NCBI GenBank assembly: GCA_933207985.1
Contig: OW240916.1
Span: 320,628,769 to 320,692,768 of the forward strand
Origin: Pelobates cultripes
Lineage: Eukaryota > Chordata > Amphibia > Anura > Pelobatidae
DNA length: 64,000 nt
Reading direction: 5' to 3'
Positions 1 to 11,690 of this stretch are shown here, in pieces (the first letter of the stretch is position 1; each line of letters opens with the position of its first letter). The notes below the pieces were generated by a model. That model was not told the DNA's origin. It was given only the letters and a program-made list of their open reading frames with translations, and ran no database searches. The position numbers and the translations under genes are program-made.

Positions 1-409
1 TTTTAAATCCAAGCTATTGTGACACCAGATGCAATTGGTGGCACTGACTGGGGAAATGGGCACAGTATGCACTGTGAGCCTGACACAGAAGCTGGCAGCA
101 GTGGCAGACAACTGACTGCTATTCAATCTATAACAGTGAAAAAAGTTTTTTGTTTTTAAATCCAAGCTATTGTGACACCAGATGTAATTGGTGGCACTGA
201 CTGGGGGAATGGGCACAGTATGCACTGTGAGCCTGACACAGAAGCTGGCAGCAGTGGCAGACAACTGACTGCTATTCAATCTATAACAGTGAAAAAAGTT
301 TTTTGTTTTTAAATCCAAGCTATTGTGACACCAGATGTAATTGGTGGCACTGACTGGGGAAATGGGCACTGTGAGCCTGACACAGAAGCTGGCAGCAGTG
401 GCAGACAAC
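1..409. repeat. 153-bp tandem repeat, about 2.7 copies
   Basis: The unit beginning TTTTAAATCCAAGC recurs at positions 1, 154 and 307, giving a 153-bp period. The third copy loses a short internal stretch (CAGTATGCACT) and stops in GGCAGACAACT near 409. Copies differ by only a few substitutions, so the array is young. The first copy may be cut by the window edge, so the array could extend to the left. No coding capacity is seen. Confidence 0.92.
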
Positions 410-420
410 TAAGTGCATTT

Positions 421-775
421 ACATTACATAGAAAAAAAAAATCCAAAAAAAGCATACCCTTATCCCTAACCTAGCTATGCTTTTCCCTATCTTATGAACA
501 GCAGCTACACTTTCCCTCCTCTTACTAAGCATGCAGCTTGAGAATGAATCTAAAATGGATGCTGTCCAGTAGGTGGGAGGGTCTGCTAGGGAGGCTGTGC
601 TGCTAATTGGCTGGAATGTGTCTGCTGACTGTGAGGTACAGGGTCAAAGTTTACTCAATGATGACGAATAGGGGGCGGGTCGAACCGCGCATATGTTCGC
701 CCGCCGTGGCGAACGCGAACATGCTATGTTCGCCAGGAACCGTTCGCCGGCGAACCGTTCGGTACATCACTAGTT
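421..775. repeat. Mobile-element end with CpG-rich GTTCG/CGAAC palindromes
   Basis: After an A-rich stretch, 660-775 is dense in the pentamers CGAAC and GTTCG in alternating orientation, which form short palindromes such as GCGAACATGCTATGTTCGC (about 712-730). The preceding sequence (560-640) has the composition of a dispersed repeat. I recall this type of block as common in frog genomes, but that is memory rather than a search. It is probably the terminus of a DNA transposon. The element boundaries are not clear. Confidence 0.55.
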
Positions 776-782
776 GTAACCT

Positions 783-1205
783 TTGCTGCACAACTTGCTG
801 GCCCTACATAAGGAAATTAGTAAGGGACAAACATGTCTTATACAGACTTCTCAGTGGTCTTACGTGTTCCCAGATTGCACCGTTATTATCTATAATGAAT
901 GCGGCGGCTCATCTTCCTGTCCGCCCGCACCTCCCACGCCTTCCCGCTCTGTCAGTCCCTACTTTGGCTTCCAGTTAGATATAAGGCTCAATTTAAAATT
1001 CTGGTGCTTGCTTACAAGTCCCTACATAATGCTGCTCCAACCTACCTATCCTCCCTAATACCCAAGTATGTCCCGTCGAGGCCCCTGCGCTCTGCCTAAG
1101 ACCTACACCTATACTCTGTCCATACTCCCACCTGTACATGTCTGTTAGTCCACCCGTTGTACAGAACTATGGAACTTGCTGGCGCTATATAAATAATAAA
1201 ATAAT
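783..1205 (+). mobile_element. L2/Rex-like LINE, 3' end fragment
   Basis: The plus strand encodes a decayed C-terminal reverse-transcriptase tail. LPVRYKAQFKILVLAYKSLH (around 965-1030) followed by AAPTYLSSLIPKY and PSRPLRSA is the usual motif order after the RT domain of L2/Rex-type non-LTR retrotransposons. It is followed by the tail GGAACTTGCTGGCGCTATAT and a short (AAT)n run at 1186-1213, the expected 3' terminus. The fragment is 5'-truncated and not functional. Confidence 0.75.
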
Positions 1206-1213
1206 AATAATAA

Positions 1214-1535
1214 TTAAAGGGATACTGGATCCATAAAGCAGTTTAGTTTCCTGAAAATGTGTAAAGTCTGTATCTTTTTTTTTTTTACTTTGTAAAAAGT
1301 GCAGATTTCAATAAAAATGTACACTTTTATAAATTAACCTGGTTACACCCCCCTGGTTGCCAATCAGACAACTGGTCCAGTTACTTCCTGGTTTGCTTAG
1401 CTCAGTGGAACTAAACTCAAGAGGCAGCAATCGTCCAGAGCACCTGCCTTGCAAATACTTCTTAATTAGGAGTATCTCTACTAAATTATAAAAAATATAT
1501 ATATAAATATAGTTTCCATTGGAGTGTTGCTTTAA
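1214..1535. mobile_element. TTAA-flanked MITE
   Basis: TTAAAGGGATACTGGA on the left and GGAGTGTTGCTTTAA on the right are imperfect inverted ends bounded by TTAA. The same pattern (TTAAAGGGACACTATAG ... TATAGTGTTCCTTTAA) recurs elsewhere in the window. TTAA target sites suggest piggyBac-type mobilisation, which is inference. There is no ORF. Confidence 0.6.
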
Positions 1536-2230
1536 TGTTATTTATGTGAAATTCATGTGCTATTAAAAATGGAGAAATTGCAGAACTTACCAAGCCTGAA
1601 ACATCTTTACTTCCATACTTCAATTCAACTTCCTTTTGTGCTATTTAAACTCTGATTAATATTGTGAAGGGTCGTTAAGGCCATCTTCTGTCGCCTTCGA
1701 ACTGTACGCTGAGACCTTGCCGTATTACTGCTGTGTTATCTTACTGGCAATCTCCGTTTTAACAAAGGAATTACAATTACTGTAACAAAAGGTTATATTT
1801 GTATTTTCCCCCGAGGTATTCATTTTTCAAAATGCATAAAAAATAAACCCAAATCAATGGTCACATGTACAATTATCAAACAACACAGTGAATTATAGGA
1901 AACCGAAAACTGCAAAGGACATGGTAAATAATCATGGCTTGGCTATTTTAGGCTAAATTTACAATTAATATAAATTCCTGTTTAGTAAATAAATCCCATA
2001 ATATATCTGATTATGCAAAGCCTGCGAGGTCTTGTTTAGTCACATGACATGTGGTTTTCTATGACTGTTCTCCAGGAGTGTAAACATTGTGTGTGATAAT
2101 ATTATATAGTGTGTCACTAAAAGGATCAGAGTAAGGCCTGGCTGCAGCCTCAGGCCTTGATGAGGGACTGTATCCTTGAACCACTGACTCGGTAACTCGT
2201 AGCTGAGACGAAGTCCTTCCTGATTAGGAG
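1536..2230. other. AT-rich sequence, nothing recognised
   Basis: I see no convincing exon, repeat array or element end here. Confidence 0.4.
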
Positions 2231-2935
2231 AGAACAGAAACTCCACACCTGTGGCGTTGGACTTCGGCTTCAATGGTCGATGTAGTGGAAGTGCATCCCT
2301 GTCGGCTCTCAGCCGAGGTGGGCCAATGAGGGGAGATACATGTGCGCCTGTAGAAGTAGTGCCCGGAGGGGCCCACTTACTCCTTGCCTGTCTTCCTGCT
2401 CCAAGCTGGTGCCGCCATCCTTCGGGCCTCTAACTTCACCCAGAAGTGGTCAAAGGCCTTGTTGATGCACTGTGTCAGATGATCGGACTCTGTTGGGTCT
2501 GTACAGTTTGTGTGGGCGTCTGCTAATAAGGTGAATATGTGTCCGCCATCTGGTATACCTCTGCAGTGATCGGGACCAGTGCTGTGACAGCTGCTTGCAG
2601 AGTGGGTCAGTGGGGACCAGGATAACCCCCACTGGTCCAAAGGGTGGGGACAACTAGAGACGTGAATCACACCGCCAGCCAAAGAACTGAGAGCTGTCTC
2701 CCCACGACTCAGACTCATGTAGGCCGCAGGCCTCAATTCGAACTATCCAGCATTGGAGACACTCATAAGAGATGCAGCAATGTCCTTGTGACGACAAGAA
2801 TACTGACTGCGGTCAGTAACAATGAGTGGCTCGGGAATAGTCCCAAATATTCAGGATCAGACACAGGAGATCTAACTGAGCACGTCTGGTCTGCATGGCA
2901 GTCAGGCTCTGCCCACCCGGATATATTTTTACTAG
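2231..2935 (-). mobile_element. L1/Tx1-like retrotransposon leader fragment
   Basis: Read on the minus strand this GC-richer block resembles the 5' leader of an L1-type LINE. It contains CTTTGGACCAGTGGGGGTTA (near 2625-2645) and a terminal segment with GGATGGCGGC (near 2415). A clearly related module, CTTTGGACCGGTGGGGGTTA, occurs near 52795-52815, also on the minus strand. The open frames here are fragmentary and have no recognisable domain. Assignment to L1 is by pattern and is moderately uncertain. Confidence 0.45.
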
Positions 2936-3909
2936 TTTATATTTTATAGTTTTATATTTTTTCATTATATCTTTTTTTTTCTGTCAGCATTGCCTTTATA
3001 GTTTATTTTCTTTAGTTTATATACTCCCTTTAAATATTTAATCTGAAACATCTATCTCTTTTTTTCTGTTTGTTTTTGCATATCCAGCAATTTATTTTAT
3101 CTCCTTGGTTTTATTTTTATATTCATTTTAGCTTTTTTCATTTTACCTAATTGTCCCTCTCTTTCAATTTACCTGTGTCAGTATTTTTGGGTAGATTTTT
3201 TGTTATTTCAGCGTTTTTTCCGGCGTTAGCCCTGGAGGCCACAGCCATTTTGTTGGAGACGCTTTTCTCATTGCATCTTTATTTGTACATGCGCTTTCTA
3301 TCACGAGAAGGGGGGTTTTCATATTTTGAGGCTCTCGCTGCCTTGCTTGAAGAGATGTTTCTCGGACAGCACTAACCTCAGCCGTTTCATCTTGTCAGTG
3401 TGTTTTAAAATTGTCAGCTTGATCTTAATTTGAGTTGGTTTTGGTTTTTATTTCCGTGTTAATATTGTAAGACCTATTATATTAAATAATATTTTATTAC
3501 ACATAATACAGGTCACAATTTTAAAACCAAAGAGTTGAAAACTTTTTCATGACATTGAGAAAAGTAGAGAAAGAAAGTTTATTGATACCCAAATGCCTTT
3601 TTACACAATTTTCAATTTCAATTTACAACTTCAAAACACTTCAACCACTTTACTAAGACAGGGAACAAAGAGACTTTGTTAATTCTGCCAAGTTACAAAA
3701 TCTAGTATGTGCTAACTCAAATCAAGAGAGAAAGAAGAATGGTCTGACTAAAATTAAATTTTACAGTATATCTTAAATACAAATGAAAATCATTGTAATC
3801 GTCTTGACATAATCCTTATAGCACGTTAAGATCTGTTTTTTTTAAGTATATAAATATAAACTATATATTGTTTTTTTCCTATCTTATCACACACACATGT
3901 ATATATATT
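2936..3909. other. AT-rich region without recognised features
   Basis: The stretch is T-rich at 2930-3470 and A/T-mixed thereafter. No exon-like segment flanked by consistent splice signals was found. Confidence 0.4.
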
Positions 3910-4285
3910 TGTGTTCGGGGGCCATTTCAGTATGGTATGAAATAGCAAGTAAGTTCACTTACCACCATAAATAAAAGTCGGTTGAGGTGTGCCAAAACTG
4001 ACGTGTGTGGTAGGCCTGTAAATAAGTGGGTCTACCTTAGAAAGAATTGAATAGAGGGAGAGGAGGGTGGACCAGAAGCTCGTCTGAACCAGTAGATAAG
4101 AGGGGGAGTCCCTTTTAAAGGGACATAGCCCCTCCCACAACATCAGTTCCCGCTTTCCAATTTGTGTTCGGGGCCATTTCAGTATGGTATGAAATAGCAA
4201 GTAAGTTCACTTACCACAATAAATAAAAGTTGATTGAGGTGTGCCGAAACCGACATGTGTGGTAGGCCTGTAAATAAGTGGGCAA
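3910..4285. repeat. Direct duplication of a roughly 120-bp segment, 251 bp apart
   Basis: TGTGTTCGGGGGCCATTTCA begins near 3910 and again, with one G fewer, near 4161. Both copies continue through TATGGTATGAAATAGCAAG, TAAGTTCACTTACC and GTAGGCCTGTAAATAAGTGG. The spacer (about 4031-4160) is a distinct AG-rich sequence. The layout resembles terminal direct repeats or the split repeats of tyrosine-recombinase retroelements. No coding sequence lies between the copies, so a degenerate remnant is likely. Confidence 0.6.
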
Positions 4286-4290
4286 AAGGA

Positions 4291-4715
4291 ATACCAATCT
4301 GGTGCCATCAAAGATATTTATTACGAAACCACAAGACATGGAGTTAGCAAATTATGATGTGCTGGTACCTAATTGAGAATTTATTTTTAGAATATTTTGA
4401 ATGAGTGGCCTGCCATATGTTTTAAGGTAAATTATGCTATAAATGTTGGAACCAAGACATGGTCAATTTACTTTAAATTATATAAATTTAGTTATATGTC
4501 ATGTTGTCTGGAATAAGGATCATATGATTAAATTTATCTATATGTCCAAAGACTAATATAAATACCTATGTACACTTATCAGCAGAAATCTAATGAACAA
4601 TTTCAGGAAATAGGAATACATCAAATACATTCATCAGATATGTGCCATACCTGGTGGTGAAACTTTGGCAAAAAATTGTGTAGTTTAACAAAACCCCATG
4701 CAAGGGGTGTACAAC
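4291..4715. other. AT-rich spacer, nothing recognised
   Basis: No repeat end or exon was identified. Confidence 0.35.
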
Positions 4716-5030
4716 CAGGGACGTATCTTACATGAGGCAAGCAAGGCATCTGCCTTGGGTGGCACTTTGCAGGGGGCGGCAAAAAAAGCATCCCTCAGAC
4801 GCCCAGGCAGATCCCTTGCTTGCCTCGTGTCCTGGGGGGCTCAAGAGCTGGCCACTTTTGAGCCCCCCCCGAGACTGTCTGTCAATGAGTGTATGCATCT
4901 ATCAGTGAGTGTGTGTGTCTGTCATTTTAAGTGCGGCCTTGACTGATAGGGGTGGGGAAAATGTAAATTAAGGAGGGGGTGCCAGAGCACCGTTCTGCCT
5001 AGGGCAGCACAAATTCTAAATACACCACTG
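4716..5030. mobile_element. Non-autonomous hAT element, 315 bp
   Basis: The element begins CAGGGACGTATCTTAC and ends CTAAATACACCACTG, imperfect inverted ends of the CAG...CTG type. It is flanked by TGTACAAC (4708-4715) and TGTACACC (5031-5038), a 7/8 match to an 8-bp target-site duplication, as expected of hAT transposons. It contains a short GTGTGTGTCTGTC stretch and no transposase. Confidence 0.8.
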
Positions 5031-5440
5031 TGTACACCGCACAATCACAGTGTCCCCTCCCCAGGGTCCTCGCCCTCCCAAGGGTCTTAGCATGGCTCAG
5101 GAGTTCTAGTACCTTTGTCCCCTGTTCCTGCCACCCAACTACAGGTTTTCCCACTTCTGGTGACAAGGGGTCTTCTTCCCAGGATCCCCCATTCCTGGGA
5201 GACAAAGCGTGGGAGAGGGAGGTCGTTGTCCCTTTGTCTCCCAGGCATAGAAAGCCCACCAGCCAGGGTCTTCTTCCCATGAGCTTCTGTACCTGGGAGT
5301 CACAGCACGGGAAAACATCCCTTCTCTCTGACTAACAGCTACAGGAAGCCCGCCAACTCCCCCTCAATTGTCAATTGGCCCCAAAGGATGCCCACACCAA
5401 CCTCAGGGCCCCCATAACAGTACTTGTCATGACCAGCCTC
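5031..5440. other. CT-rich sequence with a 14-bp inverted repeat
   Basis: CCTGGGAGACAAAG at 5194-5207 is matched by CTTTGTCTCCCAGG at 5232-5245, a perfect 14-bp stem with a 24-nt loop. The surroundings repeat TCTTCTTCCCA and CTCCCAGG variants. The block probably belongs to a mobile element; the family is not recognised. Confidence 0.5.
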
Positions 5441-6840
5441 CGTTCACGGGGTCCCTGTGTGAAACCAGGCAAGGGAATTGTCTCCTTTTGGATACGAATG
5501 CGCCCCGAACGCCGGCCACCCAGGGAAGCACTCATTAATTACTTACCTTACGGTTCCACACTTATGTTGAGAGTTGTTCATGTTCTAATTGATTGGTGCG
5601 AACATTCCAATTGGTACTGGGGAGGTCCCCATTCGAGAACCCGAGTGGGGTGGGAAGCAGTTCACGAACTGGCGGCTACCCAGGGGACCACACTCCGGCG
5701 CGATGCTCCCATGGCTAAACCATTATAGGAACCGCAAGGCAGCGGAACTGCTGCTGGGGGGTTTCTGCAATGGGTTTTGGATTTTCCATTGGGCTAGAGA
5801 GTCACCTGGGGTCTGTCAGAACCTCAAGTCGGTTTGGAACCACCCAGACATGGTGGAAGACAAGCTCAACATGAAGCTGTCATTGGGCAGTATGGTGGGC
5901 CCATTCTCAGTTCTGCCGATTCCCAACCTTCAGGTCTCCCCTTTGGGTGTGGTGCCCAAGAAAGTGAATGATGATATTGATGCTGAGCTGTGCAGGGTAT
6001 CGTATGCATCTTTTGACGCAGCAGTTCAGATGGTCCAGACTTGGCAGCAGCGACCTCTGGAGTTGAGCGACCTCATTATTATGTGTGGATCACTCGCCCC
6101 CTGCGCGAGGACCTGGCAGTTTGGTCCATTTTCTTGGAAGGTTTTAATGGTTGTTCCTACTGGTAGGCACCTGAGGTGTCCAATGCCAAACTCCATCTCT
6201 TTACTGACGTGGCCGGGGCGGTGAGTTTTGAGGCCAACTGGTGTGTGGACACCTGGCCGGAGTCTTGACATGCTGCGAGGTTAACAAAGAATTTGGCCTT
6301 CTTGGAACTTTTCCCTATAGTGGTGGTGGTAGAGCTCTGGGGGGGATCTCCTACAGGATTGGAGGGTGGTTTTCCACTGTAATGTGGGCCATTAACAATT
6401 CGTCGGCATTCTTCTCCTCCCGTGGTTCGGCTGCTGCGGCGCCTGGTTCTGCGGTGCTTGCTTTTATATTGTACTGTAGGGCTGTGCATTTTGCAGGGTT
6501 GCTAATGTTACAGTAGATGCTCTTTCTCATTTTCAGTGGTGGGAGTTCAGGGCGGTGGTGCGGACAAGGTGGGTTTTCCATGCCCAATGGATCTCTGGGG
6601 TCTTAGGCTGACCGAATAATTTCCTGGATCTGGAGTTCGGTCTCTGTTTTTACCTGGCATAGTTATGGTAAGGCATGGGGTGAGTGAGTGGAATTTCAGG
6701 GGCAAATCAGAGGTTTCCGATTGGATAGAGAGCGTTTGCAAGGTCTATTACAGTTATTCTGGTTCTGGGAAGCGATGGGCTGTTCCCCCTCGGCTGTTTC
6801 GGCTAAGTTGTCCGGGCTTAGTTTTAGCTACAAATGCTCA
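5441..6840 (+). mobile_element. Degenerate DIRS-like retroelement (RT and RNase H remnants)
   Basis: A plus-strand frame at 5720-6000 carries an RT N-terminal region: an LLLGGFCNGF-like start, NLKSVWNHPDMVEDKL, then SLGSMVGPF and the diagnostic NLQVSPLGVVPKK before the catalytic fingers. Downstream, in shifting frames, there are RNase H-like pieces: an LLTDVAG-like strand near 6200, a LWGDLLQDWRVVFHC-like block near 6335-6390, and a VDALSHFQWWEF-like block near 6510-6550. This order, RT then an RNase H block ending in an ADALSR-type motif, is typical of DIRS/tyrosine-recombinase retroelements in frogs. Multiple frameshifts and stops make it a fossil. It is a different subfamily from the copy at 16330-18860. 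Confidence 0.7.
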
Positions 6841-7019
6841 TGCAGGTCATTGATGATGGGGATGTAGTGTTAGCAGCTACATCACAAACCCACCTTAATA
6901 AACTTACACTGTAATACATTGTATAACGCATTCTGCTGCTTTGTGCTACAATGTAATTACTTTACCCACCATTGTGACATGCTAAAAGAGCTAAACTGGC
7001 TATAACTGGAATCCTCATC

Positions 7020-7475
7020 TTTCCAGCCTTGTTGATAAGAGCATTTCTGAAGCTCCCACCCTACGTGAGTAGAATGCTCTCCCCAGCTGTTCCCACCTCC
7101 TATAACCTCCGATCCAGTACTAGCGCGATATTTAATATACCGCAATACAAAAATAAAGTGGCTCGATCCTCATTTTCCTACAGAGCACCGCAATTATGGA
7201 ATAACCTCACTTACTTAATCTTCATTCAATCTAAAATCTTTTAAGAGATCCCTTTACATATTTAAAAACAGAATGCATCTGTCATAATTGATTATATATT
7301 TCCTACCTGTTCTATGTTAAATTTTGTATTTATTGTGTATTAATATTGGTTTTGTATTTTATTGTACCCTATTGTATTAATGCAATGTTTTGTGGACCCA
7401 GGACATACTTGAAAACGAGAGAAATCTCAATGTATCTTTCCTGGTAAAATATTTTATAAATAAATAGATACATAA
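7020..7475 (+). mobile_element. LINE 3' fragment with A/T-rich tail
   Basis: The plus-strand frame 7029-7244 reads LPPYVSRM, then TSYNLRSS, then a PQYKNKVARSSFSYRAP block and QLWNNLT. This is the classic end of RT-type LINE proteins (an NLRSS, RSF-x-AP-x-LWN-x-LP signature). It is followed by a 3' UTR ending CCTGGTAAAATATTTTATA and ATAAATA repeats near 7440-7475. The fragment is 5'-truncated and inactive. Confidence 0.7.
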
Positions 7476-9469
7476 ATTAAATGTTTTGTATATATTTTGC
7501 AGTACACTAATAGGAACATTCAGTTTACAGACAAATGAGAAGAAGTAATCAATGGAGGTAAAAATTGGAAACATATTTTTTATTTATTATGTAGTTATTA
7601 AATATCTAATAATTATTTTATACTGTTAATTTTCTCCCCTTTATTTCCTGAATAAAATCAGCATTTGCCAGCAGCAGTAAGAGAGCTCTGGTGCTTGAAG
7701 AAAAACTATATCAACTATATCAATGATATAGTAAAAACTATATTTGAAATAATTTGGGATACACTAATCTAAAGAGGGATACATTTATATTCCTAAAGCT
7801 ATACACTTACAGCGTCTGCTGCAGACAGGGAAAGGGGGGGGGGGGGGAAGGAGAGGAATCTACACATGCTTAGGGTGATTTGGTTCAAAATTAATAACTT
7901 TATTGATGTCTCATATTAAGAAATCCAACAAACTGACAGTTCCCCTTTAAGGACGATTTTACCCATTGGAGAAACTTCAAGGCAGGATCTTGTTTTTAGA
8001 AAGCTTGTTGTGAAAATTACTCCCAGTCAGTGAGCTGTAGGTTCAGACACAAACATGAAATAGGTTAAGAAACAAGTGCCAAGTTGCAAAATCTAATCCC
8101 TTATCCAAAACAGAAATATATTATTATACTGCAGATAAGACAATGCAAAACATCAAGCGGGATTGTGGTTTGGCTCTCACATCCCGGGCTGTCTGTAGAC
8201 TGAAAACGCTGCCACGATGATTGTCAGGCTGAGTTATGGATGTTTCCCATTGAGATAGAGACACATTACAGCTGTGGATTCCTTGCTTGTTCTGCCCAAA
8301 ATAGCACTCGAACATAGAGAATCTCCTTACAGTACGTCCGGTTACGGGAATTAGTAGGAACATTGTCCTCTGATAATGCCCAGAGTAAAAATTACATTGA
8401 ACACCAGTCTGAAAGTAACAAATATACCGGAGAGCTACAGAGGATATGCACCCCGTGTAGCGCTCCGGTTTATATTGTGGGGATTTGTGGTTCCCCCTGT
8501 TGGATGGTGCTCCGGGAACGTGGAACAGATGAGCTTGGGCTATAGGGGGGCAGACCGAGCCCCATTCTTTGTGTGCACGCTCACACTTTGCTTTGATTGA
8601 ACACCAATTCATCACACTACATAATCTCAGATAATTCTATTGTAAATGGCAAATAACACATTGCTTAGTGGCATATATTAAAGAAATAAAATACCCAACA
8701 AAGCGTTGATTAACCCTTGGTGGGAATCCTACAGCTATTGTTTTATTTTTAAATTAAACTGATGCGACACGCAACATTAATTTCGGATATTTTAAAATGC
8801 AAGAAAGCAGTTGCTGTCATGTTAAATGTATATTTCAGATCTATGCTTCTTAAAGCTGTTTATATGTGTCTTGTAAATCCCCCACACATGTCGCTGGTCA
8901 GGAAGGGTTACACTCGCTGCCTCATGTCTATATGTACATACAGATCATTGGAATGGCCTCTCACACACTTGGCTTAGCCTCCTGGCTCCCTATAAAGAGG
9001 GACTTTTTGCAACAAGCTGGAAGTGATCACATCCTGTTTGTAGAAAGCTTTGTCCTATGTTGACTTTATAATCTAATTTTCCTGCATTATTTGACTTAAG
9101 ACAAAGTTAGTGCAAGTTAGTACAAGTTAGACACAGCTTCTCTCACTTTCCAGTCTGTAGTAACCCTTACACGGCAAGTTTTCCTATATTCCGTGTCCTC
9201 TACATTGTAAGTGTATTAGTTTCTGTTTTGCCTGTGTTTGCGACATAATATCTGCATGACTTGTCTTGCATACCTATTGACTGTAATTATTGATCAAGCA
9301 GTCATATGGCTGGATATTAATAACATTGAGAGATCCAGCTATCACAATGACGTTCCATTCTCTCCTTTTCACTGGTGCCTGTGGGTTCAGTCTATGGGAG
9401 TCCAGTAGGGCAGGCTGGAGATTATGAAGATCTTGTATATTAGTAGCCATTGATGAGTGATAATTTTAT
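7476..9469. other. Mostly unique sequence, no confident gene
   Basis: It contains a poly-G run at 7836-7850. A minus-strand open frame of 163 codons at 8124-8615 shows no domain, is not flanked by splice signals I trust and overlaps plus-strand frames of similar quality. CCCTATAAAGAGGG near 8989 resembles a TATA box, but no start codon or exon follows convincingly. No transposon ends were identified. Confidence 0.35.
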
Positions 9470-10600
9470 AACAGGACGCCTCGGTAACCCGACCGGTTGC
9501 TCCCGCTAGTACCCTTCCTTCAGCCGATCAGGAACTCTTACATGGTTAGGGCTCTATGCGCTCCCAGGCAGAGACGACACTCAGCCCTGGAAGCTCTTAC
9601 TCCTTACAAGGACTTTTCCCTGTTGCATCCTCTGCAAGCTGGGGCAGCAGACACAGGTGCTACATCTTCCTTCCCTCCAATAACAGGATGACACACAGTT
9701 TTGGAGGTGTAAGCACTGAACTCTGCCAATCTTTATTGAAAACAGGCTTCTTTAATGCACAGACATCTCCATTCTACACAATACACTTCCCTTAGTCTGA
9801 GGCAGGAGGGGGCTGGGTTACAGATAGCCATCTCCCGCTCTGGGAGATACCAACAGTACACAGGGATACACATGAAAACACATTACATTCAGGGAGGTAC
9901 ACTTTGGGGCTCGGCACCCTGGAAAGTGAAGGCGTTACAGGGTTGAAGCCTACATCACTAGATAGCCCCAGGTCCCATCTGTGATCCCTGCAAAAAGCAG
10001 GGCAATCAGATGTACAGAGCCCAAGATATCAGCGTCTAAATCTGGGGCTCAAGGCTCTGTACATTCCTGAAATTAGTTCCATGGCGTTGCTTGACTTAGC
10101 CCGGCGAATTCAAACTTCGCGCCTAAACCAAGCACCAACCAATCAGCTGAAAGGGCGCAAACCAAATCGAGCATTTGGGGGAGGAAGGGAGTTTCGCTGT
10201 CCAATCCGAAAAAGGGGCGCGAAACTTGGCTGCACCAATCGGTGCTCGGGGAGGAGATGGGTTTCGCCCCCCAATCAGAAGAAAGGGTGTGAAACCCGGT
10301 TGAATGAGCAATCCTCCTCTGATTGGTCACCTGCGCCCCACAACGACCAATCAGCGCTCACTCTTGCTGACCAAGCAGGAGAATGGCGCAAACCCAGTTT
10401 GAATGGGCGCTCCTTTTCCCATTGGTCTGCATTAACTCCCATGTGGCCAGCGGGACCCTGCAGCCGTGAGACTGGCCCAGAGATACCCTGCTGGCACACG
10501 TTGCTCTCTCCGGTGGATATCCCCAAGCAGGTATCCACCAGAGAGAGCGCTCTCCTGGGCAGCCACAAGCATAGCCTTGTAGCTCCCAGGTAGGGGGAAA
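9470..10600 (-). repeat. GC-rich CCAAT-dense block, possible LTR or promoter repeat
   Basis: Between about 10100 and 10450 the motif CCAAT (or its complement ATTGG) appears at least seven times, interleaved with GGGCGCGAAAC- and GGGTTTCGC-like segments in imperfect tandem arrangement. Reading on the minus strand, this CCAAT array precedes a region with a possible AATAAA (complement of TTTATT near 9731), the order expected of an LTR (U3 then R/U5). I could not find flanking target-site duplications or TG...CA ends, so the LTR assignment is only a suggestion. Confidence 0.4.
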
Positions 10601-10800
10601 ATTTGCGATTATAGCTCAGTTGGGAGCAGGTAAGACGGTCCCCGAAACGGGGACCGAAGACCGGGTGTGCAGGCTGGTTCTATATATGAATGCTGCCCCT
10701 GGTGGGCGTTCGGTTATACGAACGGACGACCACTCAGGGGAAGCACGCGCCACTTGTTCCCTTGCGGTCTGCTGTTTTCATACCTCGTTAGCGAGGTGTG
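10600..10800. repeat. Cluster of three short hairpins
   Basis: Three inverted repeats lie within 200 bp: GGTCCCCG-AAA-CGGGGACC (near 10638-10656), CGTTCG-GTTATA-CGAACG (near 10708-10725) and ACCTCG-TTAG-CGAGGT (near 10782-10797). A stretch TAGCTCAGTTGGGAGCAG (10612-10629) resembles a tRNA A-box, but no convincing B-box follows. The cluster may be the end of the neighbouring GC-rich repeat. Confidence 0.55.
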
Positions 10801-11690
10801 AACATTCTAACTAAACATTCTAAATGTGGTATCGGGGAGCGCCACTGCATGGCTAAAAAGTAGAATGCTTTGTACAGTGTAAAAATACAAGGGGAAACAC
10901 ACAGTACACAGGAAAATCGAGGGAATACATATTTGAAACATAAAATACACCGCCAAAACATAGGAACATTCCATGGGCATGGCAATTAGTGGTGATGTCC
11001 CACCACAAGTTCATCCCTAGTGAGTGTTCTATGTAACCTTTAGATTGTGTTATCAATATTGTTTGAGGTAAAAAGCTAGTAGATTCCACAATTACCGAAC
11101 AATGGATGCAAATAGCACCGGAAACATCAAATTTACACACACTGGGGCGTAGCTACGAGCTGAGCAAAATGGCTGCTTAAAATTTTGCTCCGGCACTTGG
11201 GCTCCTCAATAAGGCGATTTTATCATGACTAAGACGATTTTTTCTGGAGAGATGTCGCAACCAATAGTGTAAAAAGTCTAAAACCCAGAGTGCAGAATAG
11301 TAATGGGAGGTAGAAAACTCACATTTAAAAGAGCTACAGTTAGCTCTGGTGTGAAGTGCGTACAGCGGTATAATCCCCGATTGTGGGATATGTGAAGAAA
11401 GTGCGTCTATCAGCACCGGCTGGTCATCTAAGGCTCCAAGGGAAAATAAAAAAGCAACAATAGTGCTCTCAATTGTGATAAAAGATAAAAAAGATAAATA
11501 CAAGTAAATAAAATAATACTCACAAGTATAGAGCAGGAATACTGCTCTTTTGATAAGGAGTTGGTGCTATAATCCCCACCTCGGATTTCTTGGGTAAAGG
11601 AACAGAATGAAAAGCCAGGAAGAGTGAAAATGATAAAAAAAAAAATGATAGCTGTGGAGTCAGCCTACTGTCACCAAACAGCTCCTCCTG
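10801..11690. other. Probable repeat-derived sequence, one hAT-like end
   Basis: CACTGGGGCGTAGCTACGAG at 11140-11159 matches the style of hAT termini seen elsewhere in the window (CAGTGGCGTA...). A partner end was not found. The rest shows no exon. Confidence 0.35.

Noticed and set aside
8124..8615. 163-codon minus-strand open frame
   Set aside because: No recognisable motif, and comparable overlapping frames exist on the other strand; kept only as unexplained sequence.
10612..10690. tRNA-like A-box (TAGCTCAGTTGGGAGCAG)
   Set aside because: No B-box GGTTCGAATCC at the right distance and no cloverleaf; not called as tRNA or SINE.
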